From Mytilus edulis (lineage: Eukaryota; Mollusca; Bivalvia; Mytilida; Mytilidae), in contig NC_092357.1 of NCBI RefSeq assembly GCF_963676685.1, forward strand, positions 63,126,797-63,190,796: a DNA stretch of 64,000 nt, in the 5' to 3' direction. The translations under genes and the position numbers were made by a program. Positions 43,576 through 56,690 of this stretch are shown one piece after another. Each line of letters opens with the position of its first letter. Position 1 is the first letter of the stretch. The notes beneath the pieces are model-generated. The model saw only the letters and a list, made by a program, of their open reading frames with translations, was not told the origin of the DNA and searched no databases.

Positions 43576-46480
43576 CCCGAGAACGTTAAATTTCGGTCAC
43601 TGTATTGTTAATACTATGATTATGTAATTTCGTTATCATACAAGAAGCTTACTCAATGCATTTTTTGTTGATTAAAGGTATTCATGTTATTGCAGAATAT
43701 CACTAGCTCAGAATTCGTTCTGCATTATTGCGTTTTGTCCGTAGTGATTGGTCATTTTTGATTTTAGTTGGGTTTTTTTTGTCTGATTTGTCGTTCAAAG
43801 AAATCATTCATCGATGAAAACTATAAAGTTTTACATAACCAATATAAAATGTGAACTGCCCTATTGCGAAATTAAAGCATTGACAACGTCGTAAAAACCA
43901 TAACAAAACAGTCATGTTGGATATCATGTTTATTAGTTGGTTTTGGAATTTATGCACGTGCCAGGCAGTTACATGTAATAATAGTTGACAGTAGTAGCAA
44001 GTTTCCATCTCTTTTTTCAACGTATCAGATTTTCTTTTTATTTTCATTAAATTTTTCCGGGGTGGAGGGGATGACGACATGTCATAATCAGTTTGTTTTC
44101 AACGTTTGCGTTTGTATATTCTCCTGGTCCTTTCCTTTGTCTCCCTTTTGAAATATTTATTTTATAGATGTTAAAAGTTTGTTCGAATAACTAATAGAAT
44201 TAGATGTAACAAGTTCTCTGAACTTTATGAATAAAGTCTTATGACATTATGTAATTTGAAAGTAATTTTTTAAAGTACATATAGTATATTTTCTAACACA
44301 TTTCGAGTGTGTGTTTAGTAAAGAGTATTGATAACGATTAAATCTTTGTCTAATTCTTCTGAATTATATAACACAAGATCTGTGTTAAAGATATCCATGG
44401 CAGTGACAGTGACAGTGATACAGTACAACCAAACGTAAGGACATCCGACATTGAAAAATAAATAAAAAAAATATTATGTAAGTACATTAGAACATGTATC
44501 ATACTTCAGAATAACAAAGGAATTGAATTTACGACACATAGCAGGACACCAGATGCAAAATATAAATTGGGTGTCACATGAATGGATCAACGTCACAAAA
44601 GTGACGCATCTTGTGTGACTTTTATTTTATCATTGTAATATTTCTATAATAGATATGGTTCATTTATAAAAATATTAAATTGAAATTGACTATTGATGCT
44701 ATTTTAATGTATTGTCTAACGTTACCATGTCAGGGATATTGAAATATATCTGTGTTATATAAATGAAGAAGCAGATGTTTTACCGTATATTTTGCATATA
44801 GAAAGTTAAAAAATAGAAATAAGGTGAGATCATGTAAGACAAAACAGTAAATTCTAGTGTTGTCTAATCATACAGTTTCGTCTAACCGGTTACTCGGATA
44901 ATCGATCGACTAATTAACCGGTTAACCGGTAGTTTATGTTATTGTTCGAAGGCATTGTCTATAGTACCCTTCAACAGTATTTATTAATGTTAAGGTATTA
45001 GGAGGCTTGTATGTGGAAATTCCTGGTGAAGTTTGACATTCAATAATCTGATACGCTGTTAAACGTATTGTTAAAGAATTTGAAAAGCTGCATTTATTTT
45101 GGTGTATTTGTAAAAAAAAACTGCATTGTGAAAAAAATACATCTTTGGCACCAGCCTTTAATTTTGCGCGTCTCACGCGCTTTTCGTCTTCAAATTACTC
45201 AAATCAAAATGGTAATATGCCAAATAAATTTCCAAGCTGAAGATCATTGAGAAACCATAACTTGGATAGGTTTTGTCAAATACAGCCAAGGTAAACTACT
45301 ATTGCACTCTAGGGACAATGATTTTTTTTATACACATCAGAACACACCAGACCAAAAAATGAGAAGAGGAATATCTTAGGCGCATAATTTAGAATTTAAA
45401 CTGCGAACTTGTTTTTGAGAAGAGGTTTTTTTATAGTACGGCTTTATGCTCCACTGATGTAAAACTAGCGTAGTATTCAAAATAACAAAAACTCTTGTAG
45501 GATCATTCCAGATACATTGTGTTTAAATATGCGAGACATCTTATGAGAAAAAGTTTTGTTTATGTATATCTAATAGTTTTATCTTAAACTGTGTCTAGTG
45601 GTGTTAGCCATCTTGAAATTTGAGTGGCTACACACTCAAAATTTGTATCAGGCTATGTTAAGGACAGAGATAACTTATGCAAAGTAGGAGCATAAAGTAA
45701 AATTGAATAGTGTTTCTAGAAACCTTCCACATGCCCCTTGACTTCGATGGTTTTGTTGAATTTATTCAAAAGAATTTTTATTTCAAATAGGACTTTATCT
45801 TTTTAATCGATTACTAAATTCAGATGATTGTTCAACAATTATAGATTTCTACGACAGACAGAGTAAAGAAATGAAGAATACAAATATAATACAATAACTA
45901 TAGTATTTCATTTTTTGTATCTGTTGCAAGATCAAGTTTGTCAAAATTATTTTGTGGTGAATAAAGTTAAAATGAATATTGATTGAAGGTCTAGACGAAA
46001 GCAGAAGCATGTAGTTGTTACATCATTGTATAAAAATAGAGCAGTGTTGTCTTTACCGAAAATTTGGACTTAATAAATTAGTAAATAACGCAGTTCAATT
46101 CTTGAAGGAATACAAGTTAAGTCTTGTGAGTCTCGTCTTCTTACATAAATATTTTTTTTTAAATATATGACAATTTGTACAAAGTACTTGGTACTCTTTA
46201 GTAGGCAGTACAGGTTTAAAAACATGACATCATACATGTATTGCAATAAGCATTTTGTTTGTATTAAACTGTGCTTTCTCCTATTGGATGCATGAGAGAT
46301 AGACCTCAGTTATGTTATCATATATTTTGTGATGGCATGATACTAACTCCTAACGGGAGGGATTGTCCTGGATTTTCATATGATGAATACATACTCTTTC
46401 AATGAAGTTAATTGAGATCTAGACCTCAAATGTTAGTAACTGCTAGTAGTCCCTTGTTAATATTTGCATCATTTATGTGA
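43576..46480. other. intergenic DNA with few landmarks
   Basis: A diverged GCGCGTCTCACGCGCTTTTC repeat lies at about 45150-45310. The rest is AT-rich with no exon, RNA gene or clear element. Confidence 0.35.
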
Positions 46481-46485
46481 TAAAT

Positions 46486-46690
46486 ATTTGTTTTCGTTCA
46501 TTTTTTGTGCATAAATTAGGCCGTCAGATTTCTCGTTTGAACTGTTGAAGGCCGTACGGTGACCTATACTTGTTAAGTTATATGTCATTTGGTCTCTTGT
46601 AGAGAGTTGTTTCATAAGTACGCATGCCACATCTTCTTTTTTATAATCATCGTCATTTTTGTCTCAATGGCAATTATACCACATCCCTTT
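46486..46690 (-). repeat. TGCCAATGAGACAACT-family repeat (minus)
   Basis: Reads on the plus strand CCGTACGGTGACCTATACTT and TTTGGTCTCTTGTAGAGAGT, then TTTCAT...CGCATGCCACATCTTC. A short TGGCAATTATACCACATCCC duplicate of its end lies at 46668-46687. Confidence 0.6.
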
Positions 46691-46911
46691 TTTAATAATC
46701 ATTGTCATTTTGCTTAGTTTCTTTTTTAACTATTCTTACATTGGTCTCGAACTTCTTTTAAACAGAGTTCTACTGTGGGTATTGCTGTGTGTTTCTTTCT
46801 TCTACACTGGCTAGAAGTATAGGGAGAGGGTTGATATATCACAAATAAAATTGAGAAAGGAAATGATGGTATATGTTAAAGAGACAACAACCTGACCCAA
46901 AAGCAGATAAT

Positions 46912-47235
46912 AGTTATCAAAGGTACCAGGATTACAATTTAGTATGCCAGACGCGCGTTTCGTCTACATAAGAATCTTCAGTAACGCTCATATCAAAATA
47001 TTTATAAAGCCAAAACAAGTACAAAATTGAAGAGCATTGAGGGTTTAAAATTTCAAAACGTTGTGCCAAATAGGGCTAAGGTAATTTATGCCTGGGATAA
47101 GAAAATCCTTAGTTTTTCGAAAAATTCAAAGTTTTGTAAACAGGAAATTTATAAAATGACCACATTATTGATATTCATGTCAACACCGAAGTGTTGACTA
47201 CTGGGCTGGTGATACCCTTGGGAACGAACAGATAA
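46912..47235 (+). repeat. GACGCGCGTTTCGTCT-type repeat
   Basis: Complete-looking copy from GTTATCAAAGGTACCAGGAT to GTTGACTACTGGGCTGGTGA, with the exact GACGCGCGTTTCGTCTACAT core. Confidence 0.7.
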
Positions 47236-47859
47236 CACATGTTTAACCAAGACGCATGTGTGCGCCTGTTCCAAGTCAAGAGTTTCTGGTTTCCTCAGTA
47301 GTACAAAGTGCTGCCATTTGTGATAGATAATGCAAAATCTTAAAAATTCACACAGAAGGTATACGCATATCAATAAACTGAACTCAATGCAAAGAACCTT
47401 TAAAGTACACTTTGACTGAGAGCTCAATCTAGTGATACACTTTGTTATGCTGGTCACATGTAACTTGAAATAGCACTGTCTGTTACAAAACAGCACTGAG
47501 ATCTTAAAAAAAATATGCAAGTTACTTCTATTAGAAATAGAATTCAATGGAAGTAAAGAAGCTGTTTACTGAAATAAATGTAGAAAATGTCTATGGACCA
47601 CATATTCCCCCTCTTGTGAAAAAAAACATTAATAAACATCCACATGTGGAAGCAGGATTCACGTAGTTTTGACCGTTTTGTGACCAAAAGCATTGTGTGA
47701 AGTTTCATAACATTTGGTTTAGGCAAACTAAAATAGATTAAATATCATAACTATGTTTCTGAAAGTCATCTTTTACTGTTGAAAGAATAGTAGTCAGCAC
47801 TTTGGAAAGATTTTTAGCTTTACATCTTTGTGATTCAGGTACATTTGCATGTATCAGAC

Positions 47860-48190
47860 TTTATAAGGAGTTGTGTGAAGTATTGGTATCTAGTATAATG
47901 ACGGTAGAAATGTTTTCGTCTGCTTTGGTGTTAATACAAATAGAATGAAGGACAGATTTGTGATTTTCTACAATTTCACCCTTTGTAAATATAGTAAAGA
48001 ATACGTAAGAATACCAGTTTTGCTGTGTTTTGTGGGACCTTTTTATTGGTTTTATTGGCGGCATTAATAGAACAACAACATATTTTCAAGAAAAGATGAT
48101 AAAGCATCCTTAACCTCCGTGTTATTGAATGGATAAGAAACCCGTATACTCGTAGTACATTGTAGTTTATAGTGAAATATATGGTCAGTA
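47860..48190 (-). pseudogene. reverse-transcriptase-family fragment (weak)
   Basis: Minus-strand GGGTTTCTTATCCATTCAAT and GAGGTTAAGGATGCTTTATC resemble GGGTTTCTTAACC and GGAGGTCGTGGATGCTTTAT, just upstream of the dead reverse transcriptase at 24060. It also contains KVPQNTAKLVFLRILYY. It is probably an N-terminal relic of the same element type. Confidence 0.4.
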
Positions 48191-48411
48191 TCACTTGCTT
48201 GCTTTATATCGGTCTTTTTCTGTATGTATCTAATTCATCAGTTAACAAATATATCTATTTTTAAGTGTTTTGAGTCGTGTTCTGGTTTAAAATATTAATA
48301 TCTGGCTTCTACTGACCATTTGTTACAATACACACTCATATATTAGAACTTGTAAATCATCAGTTGTGAGTGTCCTGAACAAATAACGGTAGTACATAAA
48401 CTCATCATAGA

Positions 48412-48490
48412 TACCAGGACTAAATTTTGTATATACGCCAGACGCGCGTTTCGTCTGGACTACAAAAGACTCATCGGTGACGCTCGAATC
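48412..48490 (+). repeat. GACGCGCGTTTCGTCT-type repeat fragment
   Basis: GCCAGACGCGCGTTTCGTCT, then AAAGACTCATCGGTGACGCT, embedded in the first array unit. Confidence 0.6.
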
Positions 48491-49504
48491 CAAAAAAGTT
48501 TAAAAGGTCAAATAAAGTACGAATTATGTAGTGTTATTGATAACTATCTCCGCATCTTGAATGCAAGTAACTCTTCATTTGTCAACATTTGTTCATTTTT
48601 CAAATTGTAAAAAAAAATTTGTAAGAGTACTAGTACTTAGAAGAAATGATACTTTATTTTGGCAGTTGAAATGAGAAAAAAAACAGCTAACACGTAAGTA
48701 GCCATACATTTCGATTTGTCTATGTTTGGGTTTTTTAAACGTTTTTATAACTAACGTATTGATGGTGGCAATTGAATACGTATAGTGATACATTTTAAGA
48801 TGTTGTAAAAATCTTACCTTGATGTAATTTTAAGATGTTGTTAAAATCTTACCATTATATCACGTATCCCGATTTTGATTTTTTCCGGTGATATTCAATT
48901 GGTCTTACACGAAGTCCGGCATTTTTCATATTTATTAAGTACACACAATGTTTAATTCTGAAAGTCGACAGCAATAACAACTGTCCTTCTCATTTGAACA
49001 CTTGAATTAACTGAAAATGTGAATTGCCTTTCACTGTTTTTGTTTTACAAGTCTATAAATTTGCCTCTGTACTTATTTCAACTCCTGGTAAACAAAGAAA
49101 ACAATATGTAGTGTGTTGATGGTTTTTACCTTACAAGCCAAAAACAGTAAAATAACTTCCGACCAGTCATGCCTTGTTGGAACTCATCACAACCTTTAAA
49201 ATAAAATCCGGGTGGGCCATTATACATTAAAATTTAACTTAGAGAAGTTTTAACTTTGATTTTTTTTTTTAATTGAACCATCTGTAAGAAGACAAGTCGA
49301 CAATAAAAAGTGAACATTTGATCATAGAACTCGTAATTAGCTTCCGGTTAATAGCGTGTTATGTGCATGATCGAAATGAAGAAATACATGTAAAAGAAAA
49401 GAAAAAACGTGTACAAAGATATCAGTACATATGGGAACCACATAGCCAAAATTCACCCTGTTTAGCCTTTAAAAACGAAAAACGATATTTTATGTGACTG
49501 TTTA

Positions 49505-49925
49505 TGCATGTCTCTAATTTATCAAGAAATTGACAATGAGTGTCCGTTGAACACACAAATTTATGACAAAATAGATGATTTCAGCTTCCCAATAGTGAAC
49601 TTTCCATTTCTAAGTAGCAACATTCCAGCAGCGCCTGCATACGGAGTATATATCTCTAAATTGATACGATATTCCCGAGCTTCTATTTCATTGGTAGGGA
49701 GTTGTTACTCAAGATAAAGCTATTTAACAAAGAGTTCCAAATAGTGAAAATTAAATAATCCCTGAGTATATTTTACGGCCGCCATCACGAGTTGGTTGAA
49801 CGTAATGAAATAACCGTTTCAACGATGATATCGGTAATGTTCCTTATGTCGTTATTATATCCCCTTTCCTTTTCACAAATGTGCCCTACCGAATACGACT
49901 ATTTACCGAATTTGTAATAACATGA
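49505..49925 (+). pseudogene. reverse-transcriptase C-terminal tail, copy 1
   Basis: Reads IYDKIDDFSFPIVNFPFLSS, NIPAAPAYGVYISKLIRYSR, then frameshifted pieces corresponding to the HHELV and PTEYDYLPNL regions near 49786 and 49890. It has the same order as the relic at 23290-21913, so it is the same Penelope-like family. The 49935-50150 repeat that follows would be its 3' untranslated end. Confidence 0.6.
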
Positions 49926-51344
49926 GCAACTCGACGGATGCCATAAGTGGAGCAGGATCTGATTACCTTTCCGGCGAACCTGCGATCACCTCATGATTGG
50001 GGTGGGGTTCGTGTTGCTTAGTCTTTGGTTTTCTTTGCTTTTTTCTGTCTGTTAGTCTTTTCTTTTTTGCCATAGCTTTGTCAGTTTTTGTTTGTTTTCG
50101 ATCTATGAGCTTGTTTGTTCCACCGGTATCTTTCGTCCCTCTTTTATCAGTGTACCAAACATATCTGTATCAATATGTTAACGTATTTTCAATCGTGTTT
50201 TGGTTTGAAATATAAACAATTAACTATTGACGTTTTGTTAGACGATATACACATTTATATATAAGAACTTGTAAAACATCATTTGTAAGTGTCCTGAGAA
50301 AATGTTGATACTTAATTTCTGTGGTTTAAAAGATAAATATCCCGGCTAGCATATAAGTACCCATACATAGGCATTCGCTCACGAGTGTTTGTTTTTCAAA
50401 TTGTAAATCAATGTTTATAGGATACTTAAGACAAAAATGATACTTGATTTCTTCAGTTTTTAATGAGAGAAAGAAACCCCCGCCAATTTTATAAGTACCC
50501 ATAAATCGGCATTTTTCTACGTTTGTTTATTTTTGCAATAGTATTTATGTCTAACGAAATCGTGATGGCATTTAATATTGAAAGTGAAATATGATTATGA
50601 TGTTGTTAAACTCTTACTGTTATTTACTCATCAAAAATTAAATTTGTTGCGGCTATATTTCATAAGTTTTGTCATGAACTGAAACCCTACATTTATTGTT
50701 CAGACTGATGATGACATTCCTAAAGTCAACGGCTATCTCAATTGCTTCATTTAATTCTCAATTTATTTTGCTTGATAACACTAACGTATTTTAAATTGAT
50801 ACATTTCCCCCGGTTTGACAACTTATTGGTACCCCTCGAAAAAGCATTGTTAACCTTGGCTTTGCCGCGGTTGACAATATTTTTTCTAGGTATCAATCTG
50901 CTCTATCACCCTCTCAGCTATGTGTTATTTGTATACATGTAGTTATGTGTTGATGGTTAATACATTAAAAGCCGAAACAGTAAAAAAAAACTTCAGACCA
51001 GGCACGCCTTATAGGAACTCATCACAATCTTTAAAATAAACCCGGGTTTGTCATTTTACATTGCAATTTAACTCGAAGATGACTCAGACCGTCTGTGAGA
51101 TAATTAAGTTAAAAAATTGAACCGCCCGTAAGAAGACAAGTCGACAGTATAAAGCGAACATTTGATCATAAAAATCGAGATAAGCTTCCGATTATTTGCA
51201 TGATCGAAATGAAAAGATACATTTAAAAGAAAAGAAATAAAACGTGTACAAAGATATCAGCACATATGGGACCTTCATAGCCAAAATTCACCCTGTTTAG
51301 CCTTGAAAATTGAGAAACCCTATTATATGTGTCTATGCATGTCT

Positions 51345-51765
51345 CCAATTTATCAAGAAATTGACAATGAGGTTCGGTTTATGACAAAAGAGATGATTTC
51401 AGCTTCCCAATAGTGAACTTTCCTTTGCTATGTAGTAACATTCCAGTAGCGCCTGCATACGGAGTATATTTCTCCAAAATGGTACGATATTCCCGAGCTT
51501 ATATTTCTTTGGTCATGTTGGTAGAGAGTTCTTGCTCAAAATAAAGCTATTAAACCAAGAACTCTAAATAATGAAGTGGAAATCATCCCTTAGTTAATTT
51601 TACGGACGCAATCACGAGTTGGTTAACCGTTATGGAATAAACTTTTCACAGTTGATATCGGTTATGTTCCTTATGTCGTTATCAAATCTTCTTTCCTTTT
51701 CACAAATGTGACTTATCGAATAAGACTATATTTACCTAATTTGTAATAACATGAGCAACACTACG
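51345..51765 (+). pseudogene. reverse-transcriptase C-terminal tail, copy 2
   Basis: Reads YDKRDDFSFPIVNFPLLCSN and IPVAPAYGVYFSKMVRYSR. This is the counterpart of 49505-49925 in the next array unit, again followed by the GGAGCAGGATCTGCCTACCC tail repeat (51765-51990). Confidence 0.6.
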
Positions 51766-52680
51766 GATGTCATATGAAGAGCAGGATCTGCCTACCCTTC
51801 CGAAGCACCTGAGATCAACCCGAGATTGTGGTGGGGTTCGTATTGCTTAGTCTTAAGTTTTCTATGTTGTTACCTGTGTACTAGTATTTTATGTCTGTTT
51901 GTTTTTTGTTTTTGTTTTTTTGCCATTGCTTTGTCATATTTTTTCCGATCAATGAATGACTGTTCCTTTCGTATCTTTCGTCCCTCTTTTTGTCAGTTTA
52001 CAAAACATATATATACCAACATGTAAGCGTATTTTCAATCGTGTTTTGATTTGAAATATAAACAATTAACTATTGACATTTACATATAAGAACTTGTAAA
52101 ACATCATTTATAAGTGTCCTGAGAAAATGTTGGTACTCAATTTCTGCGGTTTAAAAGATAAATATCCCGGCTAGCATATAAGTACCAATACATATGCATT
52201 CGCTCACGAGTGTTTGTTAATCAAATTGTAAATCAATGTTTATAGGATACTTTAGACAAAAATGATACTTGATTTTATGCAGCTTTGAATGAGAGAAGGA
52301 AACCCCCACCTATTTTATAAGTACCCATAAATCGTCATTTTTCTACGTTTGTTTATTTTTGCAAACGTATTTATGTCTAACGGGATCGTGATTGCATTTA
52401 GAAATAGTAGTGAAATATGAGTATGATGTTGTTAAACTCTTAATGTTATTTACTCATCAAACATTAAATTTGTTGCGGCTATATTTCATAAGTTTTGTAA
52501 TGAACTGCAGCCCTACATTTATTGTTCAAATTGATGATTACATTCCTAAATTCAACGGCAATCTCAATCGTCCTTCTCATTTCAATGCTTGATTTAACTC
52601 TTAATTTGTTTTGCTTGAGAACACTAACGTATTTTAAGTTGATACATTTCCCCTGGTTTGACAATTAATATTTAACTTGT

Positions 52681-53215
52681 CAGAAATAAGGAAGTTTATT
52701 GTTTATTGACTGCAGGCATATTTTAAGTGGACACTACGTGAATCAATATTAGAGAATTTTAAATATCTAACAAAAAATCAAAAATAAGGGTATCAAATAT
52801 TCCTACAATTGATATACCTAATCCGAAAACGAGTCCACCACTTGCAAATATTCAAAACTACCAAACATTTAAGTGTTAATCTTCTGCTGAACTGTAAAAC
52901 TATGGTAGTGTGAAATTGATCCAAATCGCATGATTATATTCTTGTTCTTTATTTAGCAGTTTTGAATTTTCTCAAAATATGACATATACTAGCAGAAACT
53001 CATATCTGAGTTTCGGGATGTACAAAATACAACAATGATTAAAACAGGTCTGTATTGTCATTGTTCATTGATTTTAAATCGGAAGTAAGTGGCAGAAGAT
53101 AAAAGTGTAATGTAAAACGCCTTTGTTCGTCTTGTATGATTTTTAATTTTAGTTTCTTGTGTATAATTAGGAGTTTAGTATGACGTCCATTATCACTGTA
53201 CTAGTATCCATATTT
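52681..53215. other. intergenic DNA without recognised features
   Basis: AT-rich, no element or exon seen. Confidence 0.35.
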
Positions 53216-53218
53216 TTA

Positions 53219-54140
53219 GGGGCCAGCTGAGAAACCTACGGGTGCGGGAATTCTGGCTACATTGAAGACCCATTGGTGGCCTTCGGCTGTTGTCTGCTCT
53301 ATGGTCGGGTTGTTGTCTCTTTGAACATTAACCATTTCCATTCTAAATTTTATTGTGTTTAAACTATATAGTAATGATGTCCGCAAATATTTATTTCTTA
53401 TAAAATCCGTCCTATTAAAAACTTGTTCCTGTTTAATTTCTTTATAAACTCTCCTTATGGAAGAAATATTTCAAAATAATTATTCTGTGAAGGATGAAAA
53501 TTATATACCCCAAACAAGTTCTGTTTTATATTTTAAATACTGACAGGAATCGAGAAAAAAATCGAAATAGATATGAAACGCAGGAGGAAAGTCGAGAAAA
53601 AGGAGTATTGAGAGAAGAAAAGGCCTTCGACAATCCTTTCAAATTTCAAGTAAATTGCTATCTCCATTTTCTTAAACTTTATCAGCCAGACCTAAGACCT
53701 AAAAGAGGGAAGAAAGATACCAGATGGACAGTCACCAACCATACATGCGACGTCACAAGGAGCCTAGTATGTTTCCCGGCCGTTATTGAAATTCTTGACA
53801 ATACTATAATATAGTTAATATTTGTATAATCCAAAGGCATACTGAATGTTTTACGGAGGGAGCCAACCTACAAGGAGCCTGATGTCTATTTTACTCCCGA
53901 TAACGGCATTCATATCTACAGAGGTGTTTGTGGACAAGAAGATTCATATCAGGTTACATGCATGCGTATTCTCAAATAACGTCTCCCATATCAAAATCAC
54001 ATCATGCAGAAATACACATAACCTACGAGTACGGGAGTTTCTCGCTACATTGAAGACCCATTGGTGGCCTTCGGCTGTTGTCTGCTCTATGGTCGGGTTG
54101 TTGTCGCTTTGACAAATTCCCCATTTCCTTTCTCAATTTT
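53219..54140 (-). repeat. two AGAGACAACAACCCGACC-type repeats (minus) with DNA between
   Basis: The copies at 53219-53345 and 54018-54140 share CATTGAAGACCCATTGGTGG and GGTCGGGTTGTTGTC. The 106-codon frame at 53494-53814 lies between them. Its end (near 53705-53730) carries AAAGATACCAGATGGACAG, a known repeat word, so I do not call it a gene. Confidence 0.5.
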
Positions 54141-54659
54141 ATTTTTACATAATGTGTTTCTCTCCTAACTTTCAAAAATCAAAGATGTGGAACACTTTTT
54201 ATCATTTTCATTTGTTAGTTAATGAAATTACTGTCGCTATCATAGTCTTGGACATTTAAACTACATATCAAATAAACAAAACTGCTAATGATTAGTGTTC
54301 GGTTCTGACAGTCATTGTAAAAACAGACAACTCTCTACTGTCAGAAAACACTGCCAAACATCCAAACATATTAAACACACTGATCAGTGTCCACACTTGT
54401 TATTATTTGAAAGATGAACAGAAATTCTTATTAAAACTAGAACATAAGCTTACATTTTTTTTTACAATCTTAAGAAAGGCAAACTGAATTACTAAGTGCA
54501 GTTGCTAATTACATGCCCATATTTATAGAAAGAACGAATTTCAGCCATATTGTACATTCTGAAAAAAACTGAGCATGTAAGTATCTGAATATCAGTCAGT
54601 CAAATAAAACGGATTTATTGCAAAGACGTTATAAACAATCAGAGAAAAGCACAACCATT

Positions 54660-54960
54660 TTCTATGCCAACATATGTGACCTACCGAATTGGACTATTTA
54701 CCGGATTTGTTATAACATTAGCAACACGACGGGTGCCACATGTGGAGCAGGATCTGCTTACCCTTCCGGAGCACCTGAGACCACTCCCAGTTTTTGGTGG
54801 GGTTCGTGTTGCTTATTCTTTAGTTTTATATGTTGTGTCATGTGTACTCTTGTTTTGTCTGTTTGTGTTTTTCATTTTTAGCCATGGCGTTGTCAGTTTA
54901 TTTTCGATTTATGAATTTGATTGTCCCTCTTGTATCTTTCGTCCCTCTTTTAGGTAAATA
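54660..54960 (+). repeat. reverse-transcriptase tail and 3' repeat, copy 3
   Basis: Has TACCGAATTGGACTATTTAC, then GGTGCCACATGTGGAGCAGG, TGGTGGGGTTCGTGTTGCTT and TATCTTTCGTCCCTCTTTT. Overlapping 87-97-codon frames here are repeat shadows. Confidence 0.6.
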
Positions 54961-56130
54961 GTGTAGACAAGATGAAAGACTATAAGTTTTTATATATTTG
55001 CATAGCAATACATATAAGTTATGTTTTAATAATTTAACAAGAACAACATTCAAAGATCTAACTACGGTGTTAAATGGATCATTATTTTATAAAAGGCCCA
55101 GCCATAAAAAAAAGGAAACATTTCAATTGAGAAAACTAAGGGAACGACCCTTTAACTTCAAAAAGGGCAGGGGGTGTATATTTTCCCCCTAAAAAAATAT
55201 TCTGACACCAAATTTGATGGAAAAATATATATTGTAGTCAAGCAGATGACAAAAACAAAAATATTCTGAATCCAGATTTCCCCATACTTTATGTGGTTAA
55301 GTTTTGAAGAAAAAAATGATTTGATAGACAAACTTAAAAAAAACTCTGACTCGAACAAAAACAAAACCAATACCCTTCCGTCTTTTGAAGTTTAATGGTT
55401 GCTCCCTTACGGTCTAACTTATAATAAAAACAATTATAAGTTTTGCAGTATTCAGCGTCTCACAAAATTACAATTAAATGTAGTTACTCAATGTATCACA
55501 TCAAGATATTTTTAAGTGAGAGTGACTGAGGAGTTGACTATCATGCATCTCTATTCCGTATAACTGAGTTATGTCCCTTGATAATTATGTTTATCAAATG
55601 GCACTGAATAATGTGTTAGTTTTGTACATCTTGTAGGATTTTAATTTGTGAAATAGCATTGATTCTTACTTATAAATGCTGTCATATTTGAAAAGCAATG
55701 GTATTGTCAACAAGAAGATGTATATTTGTTACATAGGTAACTAGTACAACTGTTTTGTGTGGCAATTATAACAACATTAAAGATTATGAAATGATTCACA
55801 GAGACAGCAACAAACGACAAAAGTAACCAGAGAGCTTGTTATGAACATTTTACAACACAAACCTACTAGAAGTAGGTTATTTTAAGTTTTTTTTTCAGTT
55901 GAAGATAGATATGCAGTATACAAGATATCTTTCTGTAATTGAAAGAAAAACAAAAAATGTAATCTGAACTAGAACATAAGCAAACTTAAAATTGTCAAAA
56001 CATACAAACAACATCATAGCTTATGGCAACACATCGATATCGTGAGATTCATAAAAAGAAACTTTAAAACATCATGTCAGAACATCAAAATACAGGTATA
56101 TCTTGCGCAAGTCCGACTAAATCTGGAATA
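54961..56130. other. intergenic DNA without recognised features
   Basis: AT-rich; no gene or element supported. Confidence 0.35.
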
Positions 56131-56132
56131 TT

Positions 56133-56272
56133 CATATAAAAAAGAAGATGTGGTATGATTGCCAATGAGACAACTGTCCACAAGAGACAAAAATGACACA
56201 GACATTAACAACTATAGGTCACCGTACTGCCTTCAACAATGAGCAAAGCCCATACCGCATAGCATGTACAGT
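56133..56272 (+). repeat. TGCCAATGAGACAACT-family repeat
   Basis: AAGATGTGGTATGATTGCCA, GACAACTGTCCACAAGAGAC and CAATGAGCAAAGCCCATACC, well conserved. Confidence 0.7.
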
Positions 56273-56309
56273 ATGAAACCTTCACACAGTAAAATAAACC
56301 TTCAAAATC

Positions 56310-56690
56310 GAGATGGTTCAAAGACAAGCTGCCAGATATGTCTGTAACAGATACCGTAACATTAGTAGTCCGACAGACATGATAAACTGATGAAACTGGC
56401 CTACACTACAGGAAAGACTGCGCGCAAGATTAACACAAAATAGTTCATGAAATCGTAGCAATCCCATATGTTTTCTCATACCATCAGACAGTGGAACCAG
56501 CTAAAATCATATTTTATTTTTATATACACATTTCAACCGAAGAACATACATATATATATTTTCCCATATACTATAACCAAGTGGAATTTAATGCCAATCC
56601 AAAAAGTCATTGTTACTCCAGTCATCACTAGCAGAGAACAGCTCGCACCATCGTTCAAGTTGAACCAACTGTACAGAAATCTTACATCTT
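56310..56690 (+). pseudogene. decayed LINE reverse-transcriptase 3' end
   Basis: Reads MVQRQAARYVCNRYRNISSP, TDMIN with stops, NWPTLQERLRARL, then HTIRQWNQL and a second PYTITKWNLMP. The order (V-Q-R-x-A-A-R-Y-V, W-x-x-L-x-x-R, then x-x-T-I-x-x-W-N-x-L-P) is the end of Jockey/CR1-like reverse transcriptases. Several stops and shifts are present. Confidence 0.65.

Larger units (their letters stand above)
48230..52680 (+). repeat. tandem array of about 2.4 units, period about 1.8-1.9 kb
   Basis: Landmarks recur in order. AGTGTCCTGA occurs near 48370, 50290 and 52115. GTGTGTTGATGG or TATGTGTTGATGG occurs near 49110 and 50945. GAACATTTGATCATA occurs at 49310 and 51155. AACACTAACGTATTTTAA or its variant occurs near 50778 and 52620. 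Each full unit contains a reverse-transcriptase tail and its 3' repeat. Units differ by many substitutions and small indels, so the duplication is old. Confidence 0.6.

Noticed and set aside
47149-47547. A 132-codon minus-strand frame
   Set aside because: Its C-terminal third is the complement of the GACGCGCGTTTCGTCT repeat tail, and no domain is visible.
53494-53814. A 106-codon frame with a basic N-terminal part
   Set aside because: Its end runs through a known repeat word and it lies between two dispersed repeats; no motif.
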